A DNA stretch of 64,000 nucleotides from Lingula anatina (lineage: Eukaryota; Brachiopoda; Lingulata; Lingulida; Lingulidae). The notes under the pieces were generated by a model. The model did no database searches, was not told the origin of the DNA, and saw only the letters and a list, made by a program, of their open reading frames with translations. A program made the translations under genes and the position numbers. Positions 37,007 to 50,800 of this stretch are shown here, piece by piece. Position 1 is the stretch's first letter. Each line of letters opens with the position of its first letter. The DNA is taken from contig NW_019775192.1 of the NCBI RefSeq assembly GCF_001039355.2, positions 115,230-179,229 of the forward strand, read 5' to 3'.

Positions 37007-40000
37007 TCACTCTACTTTCTCAACCTTGGCAACAACTTTTCCTTCATACAATGGCAAGATGGCATTGTCGTTGATCACCTCAACATGAACAACACCAGTT
37101 TCAAACTCATCGCTGGCACATTTGAAGAAATATCTGAAATCACAAGAAGAAAAACTTTCAGGGGCTTTGTTATTTAAAACAGAGGTGCATCTGATGAAAA
37201 TCTCAGAAGATGTGTCCACTTTTGCTTAATCCTTACTACACAATTAACTCTGACAACAAACAAAACATAACTACTCACCTGTAATTTCCTTTCTTGGTCA
37301 ACAGACTCTTAAACTGTGCCAAGGTGACACTCTTCCCTGGAAGCTGAGTTCTGTATGGAATGGGTTCACTGCAGAAGTAATAGCCCACCACAGTGACCTC
37401 CTGGGATGATGTTCCTGATGCTGCTACAACTGGGACTGATGTTGCTGGTCCTGGGGCTGGAGCACTGCTGGGTCTGTCAGCACCACTTGCTACCTGCTGC
37501 TGCATGCTGGCCAGAGGGTGAGTTGGGGGCACGGAGCTGGAGGCTGGGTACTTTTGTCTGCCGACTGGCATTCCAGTATTGCAAGTCCTGGAGTTATTGA
37601 AACAAAGAGGCAACTCAGATTAGCATCAAAGCAATTATTACCAACAATATGGAAACTGGCTCTACTAGGATTTTTTAAAATAATTTTTATGCCCTATACC
37701 ATTTAGTGGAATATTCATTTTTTTATCAAATATCGATCAAATATTTTTAACTACTACATAAAACTTATCAGCTTAATAGAAGAAAATCTTAATCAGCATC
37801 CCTCAATGTGATCAATTTTCAGGTTAAAAAATAATGCAAGATCTCTCTGTATACCTTGATCCTTTAGCTAGCTCCTTGGCTAGCTGTCTCGCATGTGCTT
37901 CATTTTCCAAACGCCTTCTAGCCTCCTCTAGCTGAGTGGTAGCATTGGGAGGGGGAAGCAGAGGCATGGAAGGGTCCTGGGCAAAAGGCTGTGAGGGACG
38001 TCCAACGTGCATGGGAGCCAGCTGTGCATTGATGACGCTGCTAATGCCACTACGGTCAAGAGACCCAGAGCGACTTACATTGTACTGAACTGGAGGTTTA
38101 CTCTTACTACCAGCACTAAAATAATTGGAAACAATAGCATACATTAGAAATGTAGAAAGTAGAAGCATAGGCAAGCAAGCTATCTTAAAAACATTGAGAT
38201 ATATTTCAAATGAGTCACCAATTGCATCTGCATATGATATTTTAACAATATCATTAACACAGCAAGCTGGAGTTCTTTAATCACATCATTATATTTATAA
38301 AATTCAGAGTTAATAAATGCTACAGCATTGTATTCAAACATCAAGCAATGATGAGCAGTAAAAATTGTACTAATCATCCACACTATAATTTAACAGAACC
38401 ACACCGGAAACATAAAAAAGTCCACTTTGAAATAAAAATTTTGATAATATTCAAATATGACAATAGTCACCTTTGCCTGTGTGGTTGCTGCGCATTGGAG
38501 GAGCTTGGCTTGGAGTGGTGAGAACGTTTAGATGAACTCCTCTCTGTACTTCGCTCAGAGTCTGTGTTCGTAGAGGCACTTTGTCTGATCTTTTCATTTT
38601 CTAATATCCAGTTCATGACCCTAAAAGTAGCAATAAAATATCTCAATTATGTAAGAGACAACAAGTTACATTTTTGAACCACTTCATAAGCATTGGCTTA
38701 AACCCTAGTAAAATGTCATTGCACTGCTTAACTTCATTCAACTTCCTACTAAACTATTAATGTGTAGTTAATTGAGACTCTTTTAATAAAACACCAATGC
38801 TTTGGGCACATACACATAAATATGGTTTATACTAAAGATGGTTTGAAAAGTATGATAACCTTTCCATGAAGTACAATTACACATGGCTTCATGCCACACT
38901 TCTTTGGTTTGACACTGGAGTGAACCACTGAAGTGAACCAACCTTGACACAAAATTTGTCAAGATAAAAGTCACAATATTCAGCCCACATTGGTTCTTCC
39001 TAATGTCTGTGCACCTAATGAGTTAACCTCAGTTCAGGTTAAACATTCACCTTAGCAGGACCCCTATTATTCCCCTAAAGCTTACCCCAGACCCTCTATC
39101 AGAATGATCAAAAGGATTTATCAGGATATTACATAACTTCACTCACAGATGTAATTAAGGTAGGTTTATAGCTTTCCACCTGAATATGGTGCAACTCTGT
39201 CATCTGGTACATCTGCATTGAAAATTACAGAGTGACTGCCTCCCTCCCTTTTATCTTTGTGCCTGATCACTTGCATTTGAATGTTGAAGGTATTCAGTAA
39301 CTAGGGTAGTTTGCACACAATATCTCTCTCTGCAGGATGATGGTCAAACTGAGCCTGATAAACAGGACGAGGGCTGCCCCAAACCATGATCTGGGGAGCA
39401 AAACAATACCTGGGGCGACAAGGCAACCAAAAAAATTGTACACTGGTGAGAAAGGTGGTCTTATAGTTGCTGAATGCTTTATTTTGTCTTTAACTGCTTT
39501 CAACTGAATCTAGCAAGTATAGATCCACAATCACCAGAATGGCTGTTCATACCCCTCCTTCCCTCAATTCTAATAGATATAAAATACTTTTCAACTTTTC
39601 ACTCCGCTTAGCTCACATCTAGGCACCACTTCCCAAATAGCAACCATTTGACCAAATAGGAATTATTGTATTATGGCGGTAATAAAAACTAACTAGCCAT
39701 TTTTGGAAATACTGGATGTCTAATTTGACTTCCTACATTACGCCTGCTTGCTGGGAGTTTTTGCTTTGAAGTGCTTTGAAAAATTATGAAATACGGCTCA
39801 TTGCAGGAGATGAAACAAATTACTTGAAAATGTGTGCACAATGTGATGAGAGCTACACTGGGAAGAACATCAATTCCCCTTGATGCAACTTGGAATTGAA
39901 TGAAGCCAGGATCCAAGGTCTGAGCTAAGAAATTAGACATGCATGCAGTGCCACGATTGTCTAACTTTATGGCAGATTAATTGGTTTAACGCATGCAAAT

Positions 40001-43000
40001 TACACTTATTCATTCCCATTTAGTGTTATCTCTAAGCCCAGTGGCCAGGACCATGGATAAGAATATGAATTTGATTCGCTGGCTGATCAAAGGCTTGCAG
40101 ATCAAGAGTCAGGAAATCTGTGCAGTTCAGGACAATCCCCAGCCACCTTAGATACAGTTGTGAAAATTGATTGTCATCAACCATCTATCATGCCGATACT
40201 CAGGAGAAGATCCCCACTACTGTAGATAAAGGAGAAGCCAGTTAACAAAAGGAAATAAAATCTACAGCTATTGAATTAATGCTGGAAACATCTCCTGCTC
40301 GAATTCCCCTTTGTGTTCTCTTAACTAAGGGGAATTGCTGATGCTGATCTATTGATAACAGTTCAAAGACTGCCGCCAGCTCCATAGAGTCCTAGCGATA
40401 AAAAAATAATTGCCCTTAAAACCGGTTTGCTGCTATGAGGACTGACAATGATTTGTTTGGCTTATTCTTGCTACAATTAACTGACAACCACAACCATGCA
40501 ATCAGAGCAAAGCTACTTGAACAGGAACTTGGCTTTTTGACTTCATGGCTGCCTAACTTATTGCCTGCACGCGCAACTTAGCATTTTAATCAGTTGACAT
40601 GCTGACCTCCTGCAGCTCATGTTTCTTAGAACTTGATAGTTTTTAACTTTGATGTTGTTTTTTCCTTCTTTTTCATTTTTTTTACTGGTAATAAAAAGTC
40701 AGCATTTAAAACTCACTTCAAATGCAACTATGTAGGTACAAACATGACCTTACATGGATATTTCTTAAATTGCTTCAATTCTCATTTAACACAAGTATTC
40801 ATGTCTGCTTATCCAACCATAGGTATTTTTTTAAAGTTTTCGTTCACTGATGACCACGTTTGAAAAACCACAAATATATATTAATCTTGGTTTACAACAA
40901 ATTGTCCAAAATCAGAAGCATGTCAGCAACATTTACTCCCACTGGTGTCACTTTGAGCTAAACTGGTATTCCGACACGACCACCCCCAAAATCTACTTTG
41001 TGGCCAATTAACACAGGACATCATCTTTCAATTTCTCTTTAAAATGGACCTTTTTTATCATAATAACCTAAAGAATGGTTGAACTATAATCATTAAAAAC
41101 ATGGCTTAAGTTTGTCATGTTTTTGATCTGACATATAATAGAAATAACCCAATAACAAACACTAATTATAAGTGAAACGTAAGCCATTTCATTACAAACA
41201 CTGAGGCATGAAAAACAACTGAAACCTCTCTCTCCAACACATACATTCACTCCCTATTTCTATATTTCAAATAATGCAATGACTTACTTTTCATTGGCTG
41301 GATTTGTAAGGTCTGGGACTGGCGGTTGGTCAACACCGCTGACACCACTATCACATTGGAGGTCTGCGCTGCTGGCATCTATACTTTTCTTGCTTCCTGA
41401 GCGTTTGCTGCCACTGTCGCGTGTGCGACCTCTGGATAGATCCATTCCTGAGTTATCTCCTACGCTGCGTGCCGTTTGATCCCCATGAAAATGCGCCATA
41501 CTCCTTTGTTCTGCGTGATGTTCCAAGTGCTGCCTGGGTTTACCTGAATGCATGTTATGATAGTAATGATGATAATGGTGAACATGACGTGTTTTAGTGT
41601 CTTGGTCATAATAAACAGCTTGGTGTTCTTGTGAACTAACTCCACTGTCACAAGACACCATAGACATATGATCTCCACGATCCTTTTTCGTCTTCGGCCG
41701 GTTCATAGTCCCTGGTAAACTGGTGGCCGCTCCAATACCAGACGAACGACGATGAGCTCTCTCTGGCGATTTTGAGCGACTTGGGGTCTGTTTTCCAGGT
41801 GACCTGCTTGGTGTTTGACCAGTAGAACTGTCCCATATCCTGGAACAATGCTCATCTAGAATACTTTGAGAATTGTCTAAATCACTCTGTTCCTGCGTAG
41901 CTTGGGCCATAAGCATTGTGAAGACTGGATTGCTGGCCATTGCTGTCTTTGGTACTAGTTCAATTTCAGATTCTTCTCCCTGTAGTGATGGATTAAGAAA
42001 GAAATAATTTTAAAGTAATATCCCATTAGAGACTTAATCTAACTGCTAACAAAACATTCAATATGTATATACAATGATTCTGTTTCAATGAAATGAAAAT
42101 GTTTATTCAACAAACATATATGCTGTTCTTTTCACAAAAATTATAAAAAAAAATTCCTTCATCCAACTTCAAAATGCATTGTTGAATCCATGAATTTTTT
42201 TTTACAAAATGGTCAATATTTGACTTACCTCACTAATAAGGGTCATCTTCTTGTTGAACTCTTCCTGCATGTCTCTCTCCCTCTCCACTTTCTTCAATTT
42301 TTCAATCAACATTGATGCAAATCGATGTGGATCTGTTTCTGCTATATTACGTTCCTTGAAATCTTTAATCCTTTCTGTGCGCTACAAAATGAAAACGATT
42401 ATAAAGTACATGTAAGTTCAAGCAAATCAAACATTCATGTAAAATTCCCATATAAACAAACACAAGAATCAACAAGAAATAGGTCACTTTAAATTAAGAA
42501 AATTCCTTGTTATTACATGGTCAGTATCCATGAAGAATAAGTTCCAAGAACTTGGTATAATAAAAGTGCTTGCAGAAGTACACGTCATCATCCCAGATGA
42601 AGCCATCATCGCACAACTGTCAGCTGCAACGAACACTGTGATGTATACCGATTCCTAGAATCCCAGGAAAGGAAAGAATCATGCATGCACACAACAACAT
42701 AACTCGCTCAAGCACAAAATTACCAATCATGCACATGATCTCTTCTGCTAAACATAAAAGCATCTCTGGAAGCCAGCCATTGCACTATTTTATCAGACTT
42801 CGAAGCAAGCTGATCAAATTATGCCACTCAACAATATCATTATAGCTAATAGGATCTGCTAGATCAAAGGAAAGGACAATTAGACCATAGCTATTTCGAA
42901 TGACACTAAAAGACAGCATTATCCTTTCATCTTTCTCCGTTCTTTTCTCCAGAGAAATAGACACACACATTCATACTGTAGAGAATAGAACAATTTAGAA

Positions 43001-44746
43001 CATAACAATGCCCTATTCCAGGAAGGTGCAAGCCGTCAACTCCAGGGAATAGGAGCAAAGATCGCAAGAGATTGTAGAAAAGAACAAAGAATGGGGAATA
43101 TTTCCTCAAAAGCACTTGGTTTTTTTTCAAAAGCAAATTAGTATCTTCATATACTCTTTACATCCTACTGATGAATATTGAAATTTCATCATGTATTTCA
43201 AGGGATTAACTGATTAATATTTTAGTCCATGCATTATTCCATGTAAAATGACATAATTTACCTTATCAGATATAAGGAATGAAAAGTCTAGGTAATGGTA
43301 GGCCTTTAAAAAGTACATATTCAACTACAATTATATCATTTTATCATCTTAAAACATTTCTCAAAAGACAGAGGGGTCTGATTTTTTAAAGGTTAATAAT
43401 CTCAGAAAGGATATCTATCCCTCAGGTGGAAAAGAAATGGCATCAAGTAATTTGCTTTCATCTCCTCTTCTCCTACAGGAGGAAAAACAAATGGCAGTTC
43501 CCTTTATGCTGCGTACATCAAAGTAAAATATGTGGCCATGCAATCAGGAGTTCTAAAGGCATGGGCTGGCATACCTTATTGTAAGATCAAAGAAGTACAG
43601 GTACATGTGACAGATGCAGTTAAAGTTAGCATGCAACTCATTACAGAAATTACTGGAGTGCTCATTAGAGACATCAAAGAGAGATCAACCCGACCAACAT
43701 CATCTGAGCCTTAATCACAAACTTCGAGTCCAATTTCTAATGCTACAAACATTTATCACAGGAAAAAGTGTAGGAAAGTTACACCAGTTTATAAATAAAC
43801 TTCACAAATAAAGGGCATCAACAATAAAAGCTTGAGTGAAGCACATGGAAACAATGCCAGTTTATAAATAAACTTCACAAAGCAAAGACCTGAAGAATAA
43901 AAGCTTCAGTTCATTTCCTTTCTGAAAAGGGATACTACTACTTTCATTGGCCTGAAACTAATCAATGCATTTCCTCAAATCAGATATATATATATATATA
44001 TCTAAGTTGTTCTCAGTGCAGAAAGCGCCAAAATAGAGGTAATTTTCCCTTTGTATCTGGATCAGTTCATTAAGTGTGGAGGAATTTTTCTCCTTTATTT
44101 GTTTTTTATTTCAGTAATAAGCACAAAAATGATAGTGGTGATCAACTGTATCTTAGGCACATTCAATGTAACAAAAGAAAATGTTCCTCTTATCAAATAT
44201 GTGCAAGGGTGTGGCAGTGTGCATTTTCCTACTTCACGTCTGTTGGCTCTGGTAACAGATTTATAAGTACATGGTTAGTTTTGCTTGAACCCTTGGACTT
44301 GATCGACATGATCAAAGGCAAGCTTTATTGCCAAGAGAGCAGGTGATTATAGAGAATAACTACCCATGTATTTCTTTCACATGCAATCAAATAAAACAAC
44401 AGACAATCAATGTATTGTGTTCTTTTGTAGGCAGGTCTCTTGGGTATGAAAACGACATAATGTAGAGGCCTCAAAGTAATGTGCATCAAGACAGCCACAC
44501 AAATGAGCCGTTTTGTTGAAAATCTCCCTGAAAAATCTTATCATAGGGAAATGTATATTTGAAATTTCTACTGCCGATTATGGAGTCATCTTGGTGCATC
44601 CTGGCAAAGGAATTATCTGTCAGTTCACAAAACTTTTTTTGTTACAAAATCATTAAAATGTTGATCAAAGTTGAGTTTCTTGGTTTGCCTAGCTGTGCCT
44701 AGCATAAGGTATTTGAAACTAAGAACATGTACATGCACACACACTT

Positions 44747-44808
<62 letters not shown>

Positions 44809-47800
44809 CCCTTTACTTCTGAACAAGATTTCTCTACACAAGCAAGGGCTCAGCACTATACTTACAGGTATAAGGTGAGTACTGAGTGCTGTATCTCTGT
44901 TCTGGGCAGCTGATCGTTGCATTTGTTTCCGATGCCGCCTCCAATAACGTCTATTTGGGGGAATGCCATCACTGTAACAAAAACAAAAAATACTTTTATA
45001 TTGGTGGTTCAATTGAAAACCATTAAATATTATTTAAATACAATGACAAAAGGTAGCAAACTTATGCAGAAAAAAAGGAATTATTGTTCATCTTTTGTTT
45101 TAATTTTTTATTTAGAATGTTTCCTTTTACTGACACATATATATAAGGCACCTAAACAATTACAAACAGTTGTATATCCCAAGAGGCCAAAAAGCACTTG
45201 TTGCTATAATACCCAAAAGATGTAACAAAACTTTTTCACCACCACTTAGAAACAATGGACAACAAAGACATCAAATAACTTTTATTAATGCCCTGAACAT
45301 CATTTTTCTCTACATTGTTATGTATCAGTGTAGATCTATGGAATCCCCTCAAAGGATAAAAAACACAATGTGATCANTTATAAACAACCTTTGATGAAGT
45401 AAAACAAAAAGAAATCAAAGGATAAAAAACACAATGTGATCACAAAACTGGAAACATGATCTAAGAATCGCTGTCCATTGCAGCTTTTACTGACTTCTCA
45501 GGGGATCAGGAAAAATTATTTTCTCCTTTAATAAACTTCCCCAACTTCAGGACCTAACCAGATCAAAGATTTCTTTGACATACTGAATGCTACTATACAT
45601 TTTTTTTTTCAAAATCATAAGCCTGATTAGCATCTGCTTTGTCCATTTCCAAGTCATACATTCACCCGACTGTGTGATATTTTTGCCTACACAAACTTCA
45701 AACATACACTTGCCTTTGATGTTCTATGCAATCATATAGAGCAGACATTGGCTGAAGTATTAGCCTTTTTTTGCTTTCCTTTTTAGAGAGTGGGCCATCC
45801 AAGCAACAAGTCAAAGAGCGCGTTCAGAACAGCAGACTAAGGCCACATTCACATCGAGTTGAGCCATGGCTTTACAAAGCCACGACCTAAATATGGCGGA
45901 CGTACATGAAAGGAAAACCGCCTAATCTTTCAATAGTCTCTCCGCCTCTCACACACATCCCCATGTGTCGTCCCAATGGAGCAGAGATTTAATGACCGTA
46001 CCCCTGCAGGGACGACGCTTGGGGAGGCGTGTGAGAGGTGGAGAGACTATTAAAAGATTAGGCGGTTTTCCTTTCATGTATGTCCGCCATATTTAGGTCG
46101 TGGCTTTGTAGAGCCATGGCTCAAATATGGCTGACCCACTTGAATACTTGTTGCTAATCCCCACGAGAAATTAATTCAGTATCTTATTGGGAATTAAGCA
46201 AACTTTTTAGTGGGTCACAATATTTGATTTGTGGATCTGTTAGTCTGCTGTTCTGTATGCGCCCTAAGAGTTGCCTTAACAAAGTAGCAAGTTGGAAAAA
46301 CTAATGTGTTTGATACAATGCCATACAATACTACAAATGCTTATGCTGTACTGAATCACTACAAAAAATTCTAACTTTTTCATATTCAACAAATAAAAAT
46401 CCCCAGACAGGCCTTCGTGATGCAGATAGAAACACTTGCTAAGGTGGGTCTTTTTTCACTTCAAAAGCACTATAGCCCTTTGATGAGGAAATACATCAAG
46501 GTACGTCTTCAGGCAGAAAAATTTGTCATAGTAGATGGAATACATTCCAAAGTAGCCATCTTCTTCAACCACGCATATCATATATCATGGAATATTAATC
46601 ACCTGTAAGTTGGAAAAGCAGTAAAACCAACTTTGCTCCCCACAAAAGAGAAAGAGAGAGAGAGGAAGAAAAGTCAACTGATATCACCCAAGTCAGCTTG
46701 GCTGATATAAATTAGTAAGCTTTTGGGACATGCAATTTCTTTTTTATCCTTCCTTTCCCCCATTCTCTGCTCAAGTAAGGTGATTTGAATGCAAGAACTT
46801 TGATTCTCTGCTACTGCCTGCTGCATCCTATGAGATAAACACGCTTATTCAGATCAAAAGACTCTTGAGGAATCAAGCGAAGGATAAAAGGAATTGAAAA
46901 TGAAGAAAAAGGCTTTGATGCTCAAAAATGTAATCGACATTAACAAAGTATCTAATTTAGCCAGTCTCATTTCCATGTGAATGCTTATCTTGTCAATTTA
47001 TCAGACAGCCACGCTGGCTATGAAATTCAAAGTGTTCTCTAATCTTGCAATCCAATGAACTCTTATGCTTCCCTTTTCTCTTTACATGAAGACTAGAGCA
47101 GCACAGGAAAAAACTCCTTTTGTATGAATTACAGCTTATGATGGTTGAATTTTTTCTGCAATGCTATCATAAACTACAGCTTTGATTAGGGTCATGTGTT
47201 ATTTCTGTCGCATACCAAAGCTTAATGAAAGAATGTGATCAATACAGCTTATTTGCAATTCAGTGATTGGTGATTCAATCATTGTGGCCAAAAACAATTG
47301 CACTATCCTATGACAATTCCCTTTGATCTGAGTAATATCATACAAAACATTCACACAACGGAATCCAATATACATATATCTTTCACAAAGAAACAATATG
47401 ATGGAATGACTGCCTTTGACCACAAGTGCATGCTTTGCTGCATATAAAATACCATGTGAGAAATAAAGGCTGAAGTTTGTATCATAATCATTTGTAAAAA
47501 TTTTCCAATCGAAATGTACCCAAATTTGAACCTACATAACTACATCCACCAAAAGAAAAACAAAACAATGTATTTATGTTGCCTTCCTCTTCAAAGTATT
47601 TCTACAAATACCCAACCAGAAATAAGAAAGATGGAAACAAGCAGCAGACCCAAAACAATTTCTGGTTGCAATTCTAATACGAAGACTCCACCCAATAACA
47701 ACTTAAAGCCAGCTACACCCAACAAGATCTCCCCAGACCTCTAAACCATTACCACATCTTCTGATTTACAAAAAAAAATTCACCACAATTGATATTTTTT

Positions 47801-50800
47801 GCACATACATTTGTTCAAATCAAAATTATCAGGGTGCCCATGGCCTACAAGAACCTGTAACTGATAAAATATTTGCTGCTCTACTGGTGGACAACTCTAG
47901 ATTAATTCTGAAGTACTTGAGAAATGACAGTTGCCATGGGAAAAATTATTATTTGGCCATGCTCTACAGACAGACTGTCCAATGCTTTATAACAAACACA
48001 CACAAAAATAAGATGAAGCTTCCAAGATCTTGTAAAAACCCAAAGAACTTGAGTTTTTTATAACTATGACCAGTGTTAACATATTTCAACCCTGACATAT
48101 CATGACATGCAAAATGCATGTCAGCAAAAAATAAAAATAAAGTAAATAAACAAAAAATAAATAAAAGCTTTTCATACTTATCAATGCCATCAGCATACAA
48201 CTGGATCAATTAACATCATTTCCACTATGAATGAATCTCTATAGCTACTTACACACTGCTGTCTGTGAGAGACATAGTGTCATCTGTGAGAGCATCACTG
48301 GAAAGGCTCTGCAGCTCAGAATCCTGGGCCGAAACGGGAGCATAGCTGACATGGTAGGGGTGTGGTACTCTACCTCCAGGCTGTAGGTACAGGCTGAAAA
48401 ATTAAGAATTAAATAAATTACAGATTGAAGTTATCTTCACTAGGAAGTCATTTCACTGAGTTATTTTAATTTTTGTCATGCACTGCATTTGTTTCCATTA
48501 TTTTTTTTAATACTTCAAGCATCAACCCCCCCCCCCCCCCCCCCGGCAATTTTATTTTAACTTAAAATGAGTTTTACTGTGTGCAAACCATTGCCCAGAT
48601 CATAGTCTAAGTTACAGGACATCTTTCAAGTTCAGGGTTATCAGAGTGGCTGGTGAGTCATGCCTGTACAAATACTTAGTAATGAATGGCTGATTTGTCC
48701 CAGGTTTAGTTGAGCCATGACTTACATCACATCAACCCCCAAGAACCTTGCTCAGTTAACTCCAGACAAATGAAAACCAAGTCTCCATCACATGTCTATA
48801 GATCATGTTAGAGTTGACTTGCCTTTGCAATTTTCTAGCAAGCAATGATAAATAAGTTTAACTGCATCTTCCCACCTTAAAAATCTATTCATAAATGAGA
48901 TCAAACTAGTTGTAATGAATAGTGGGAATACAGTATTTCCCAACTAACTTCAAATAATAACAAATGGGTGAAAAAAAACTTGAAATTATGTCTTTGAAAT
49001 TGAACCAAGAGCCCAAACATATCACTTTGTGTGGTTTGAGACTTTTGAAACAGTGGGCCAGATTTAGTGCTACTGGCCTTGTGTGCACTTTATTTATTGT
49101 ATAATTCTCTGTTCTCCCACCTGCTCAAAAGCTTTCTCCTAAGGCAGCAAATCAGAAACCTGTGCCATGGATTTGTTTATGAAAGCAGTCTCAAATATTT
49201 GGCTTCTGTCACCATGTATTGTTTCCCAATACACATGGTTGCTTTGTATAATTTTTACTCAGCTTTGACTCATTATTACGTCCAAAGCTTTTATTATGAA
49301 GCAACTCTAAAAATACTCAGCAGCTGTACTGAGAAAAAAAAAACATGCGTCTCATCTGATTGAAAGATAACTTTCACCTTCATCAAACTTGTGTTCCCTT
49401 TTAATTTTTCAATTCACTTGCCTTTTCCCACATGAAAACAACCCTAAGCGTTCATTCACTCCAAGGCAAAATACAAAAGACAGAACGCTTCAGGAAAAGC
49501 TCAGCACAGTGCAAGTACACTGAACGTCAATGATTTTTTTTACAAATGTTTAAAGTAGCTGGTTGATCAAAGTAAATACTGGCTGCTTGGTGATTACACT
49601 GAATCCCATGAAAGCCCTGTTCGCTGAAGCCTTGATGCAGCGAATAGTAAACATTCCTTGTGGGAGTGAATAAACCTCTGATAGTTTGATTGCACTGAGG
49701 TGACCAAGGTTAATTCCAGTACATTCATAGAGAGATATATTAGGCTAAAATAATGCAAATTACAAAGCAAAACAGGATTTTCTTGTAGCCTCACTGCTAG
49801 GATGACAAATTTGGATGAAAAACAATTCTGAATGATTAAAATTATTGGGGGTTTTATCCTATCTAATAAGACACAATCAAGAACTGAACTTCATCTCCTA
49901 CCATCAAGGTGATACCAACATTTCCCTATCCCTAATAGCAAATTTACACAGCAAATATGGCCGCCCAGGTTAGGAACCCTAAGTTACTAGGTCACAGTGA
50001 AGGGCCCTTGATAGGTTTATGGACCACAAAAGCTTGAAGGTTCCTCAATAAATCTTGCAAGTGATCGTAGGTTCAGTTTTCCTTGACTTTATGTGCAAGT
50101 GGCCATTTGTGCACCTCTTAAGGCTCTCTATACTAGTTTCAGGGACTGAATAAAGGAACAGAGGTCGTGCCCCGAAATTTGATCTGCCATACTGAGGTAG
50201 TCATGTGGAAAGCACAAGGAACAAAGTGTGTTTTGCTGGGCCAGTTCTTCAAAACCCAGGTAGCTAAAATATGAGTCAAATGTGGTATGGGGTGACTTGC
50301 TACCCCACACAGGAAGGACTGGATCGATATAATTAAATCTGATTTTGAAAGAAACAGACTGAAATGGCATTTTCAACTGGCGGGATTCAGTTAAATGGAT
50401 AGAAATCAACTACTGTCCTAAACCTGGTCATGTGAATTGTTTCTCAGTAGCATTTACATGAACTCAAACCAATTTAGAAATGTCTATTTTAGGATCCACA
50501 GAAAGTTGAGCTATTTAGTATGTAACAATGGGTGTATTTGTGTATATTTCAATCTCCTCTCCTTTTCCATTATAGCTGAACTTGGCAAACTTGGGGGTAG
50601 AATATATGGAGTAGATTTGGTACTCACTTAAATTTTAATTGGAAACTTTGTTTGATCTCACACACCTAGCTGACCTAAACCCACTGCGAGGATGGATATA
50701 TTACAAGCTCAGTTAACCATAACTGCCAAAAAATACAGCCAATTAAATTTGATCTGTGATCAAAAACTGACTTAGGTCAGACGATACATCTTCGAGTCAA

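Larger units (their letters stand above)
42382..44865. other. Axin intron, 2.5 kb
   Basis: Contains an imperfect tandem duplication at 43784-43915 with a 73 bp period (shared CCAGTTTATAAATAAACTTC and AATAAAAGCTT) and a (CA)n tract near the upstream donor. No exon was recognised. Confidence 0.6.
44972..48252. other. Axin intron, 3.3 kb
   Basis: Holds an N at 45377 inside a 67 bp repeated block (AAAGGATAAAAAACACAATG at 45351 and 45418) and the foldback element at 45816-46264. No exon was recognised in the rest. Confidence 0.6.

Noticed and set aside
44719-45012. 97-codon minus-strand ORF ending in a Cys/Val repeat
   Set aside because: It is the Axin exon 44866-44971 read through its splice sites into the CA microsatellite; the Cys/Val tail is intronic.
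50128-50409. 93-codon minus-strand ORF in the large Axin intron
   Set aside because: No motif, splice context or family resemblance; frames of this size occur by chance in the less AT-rich introns.
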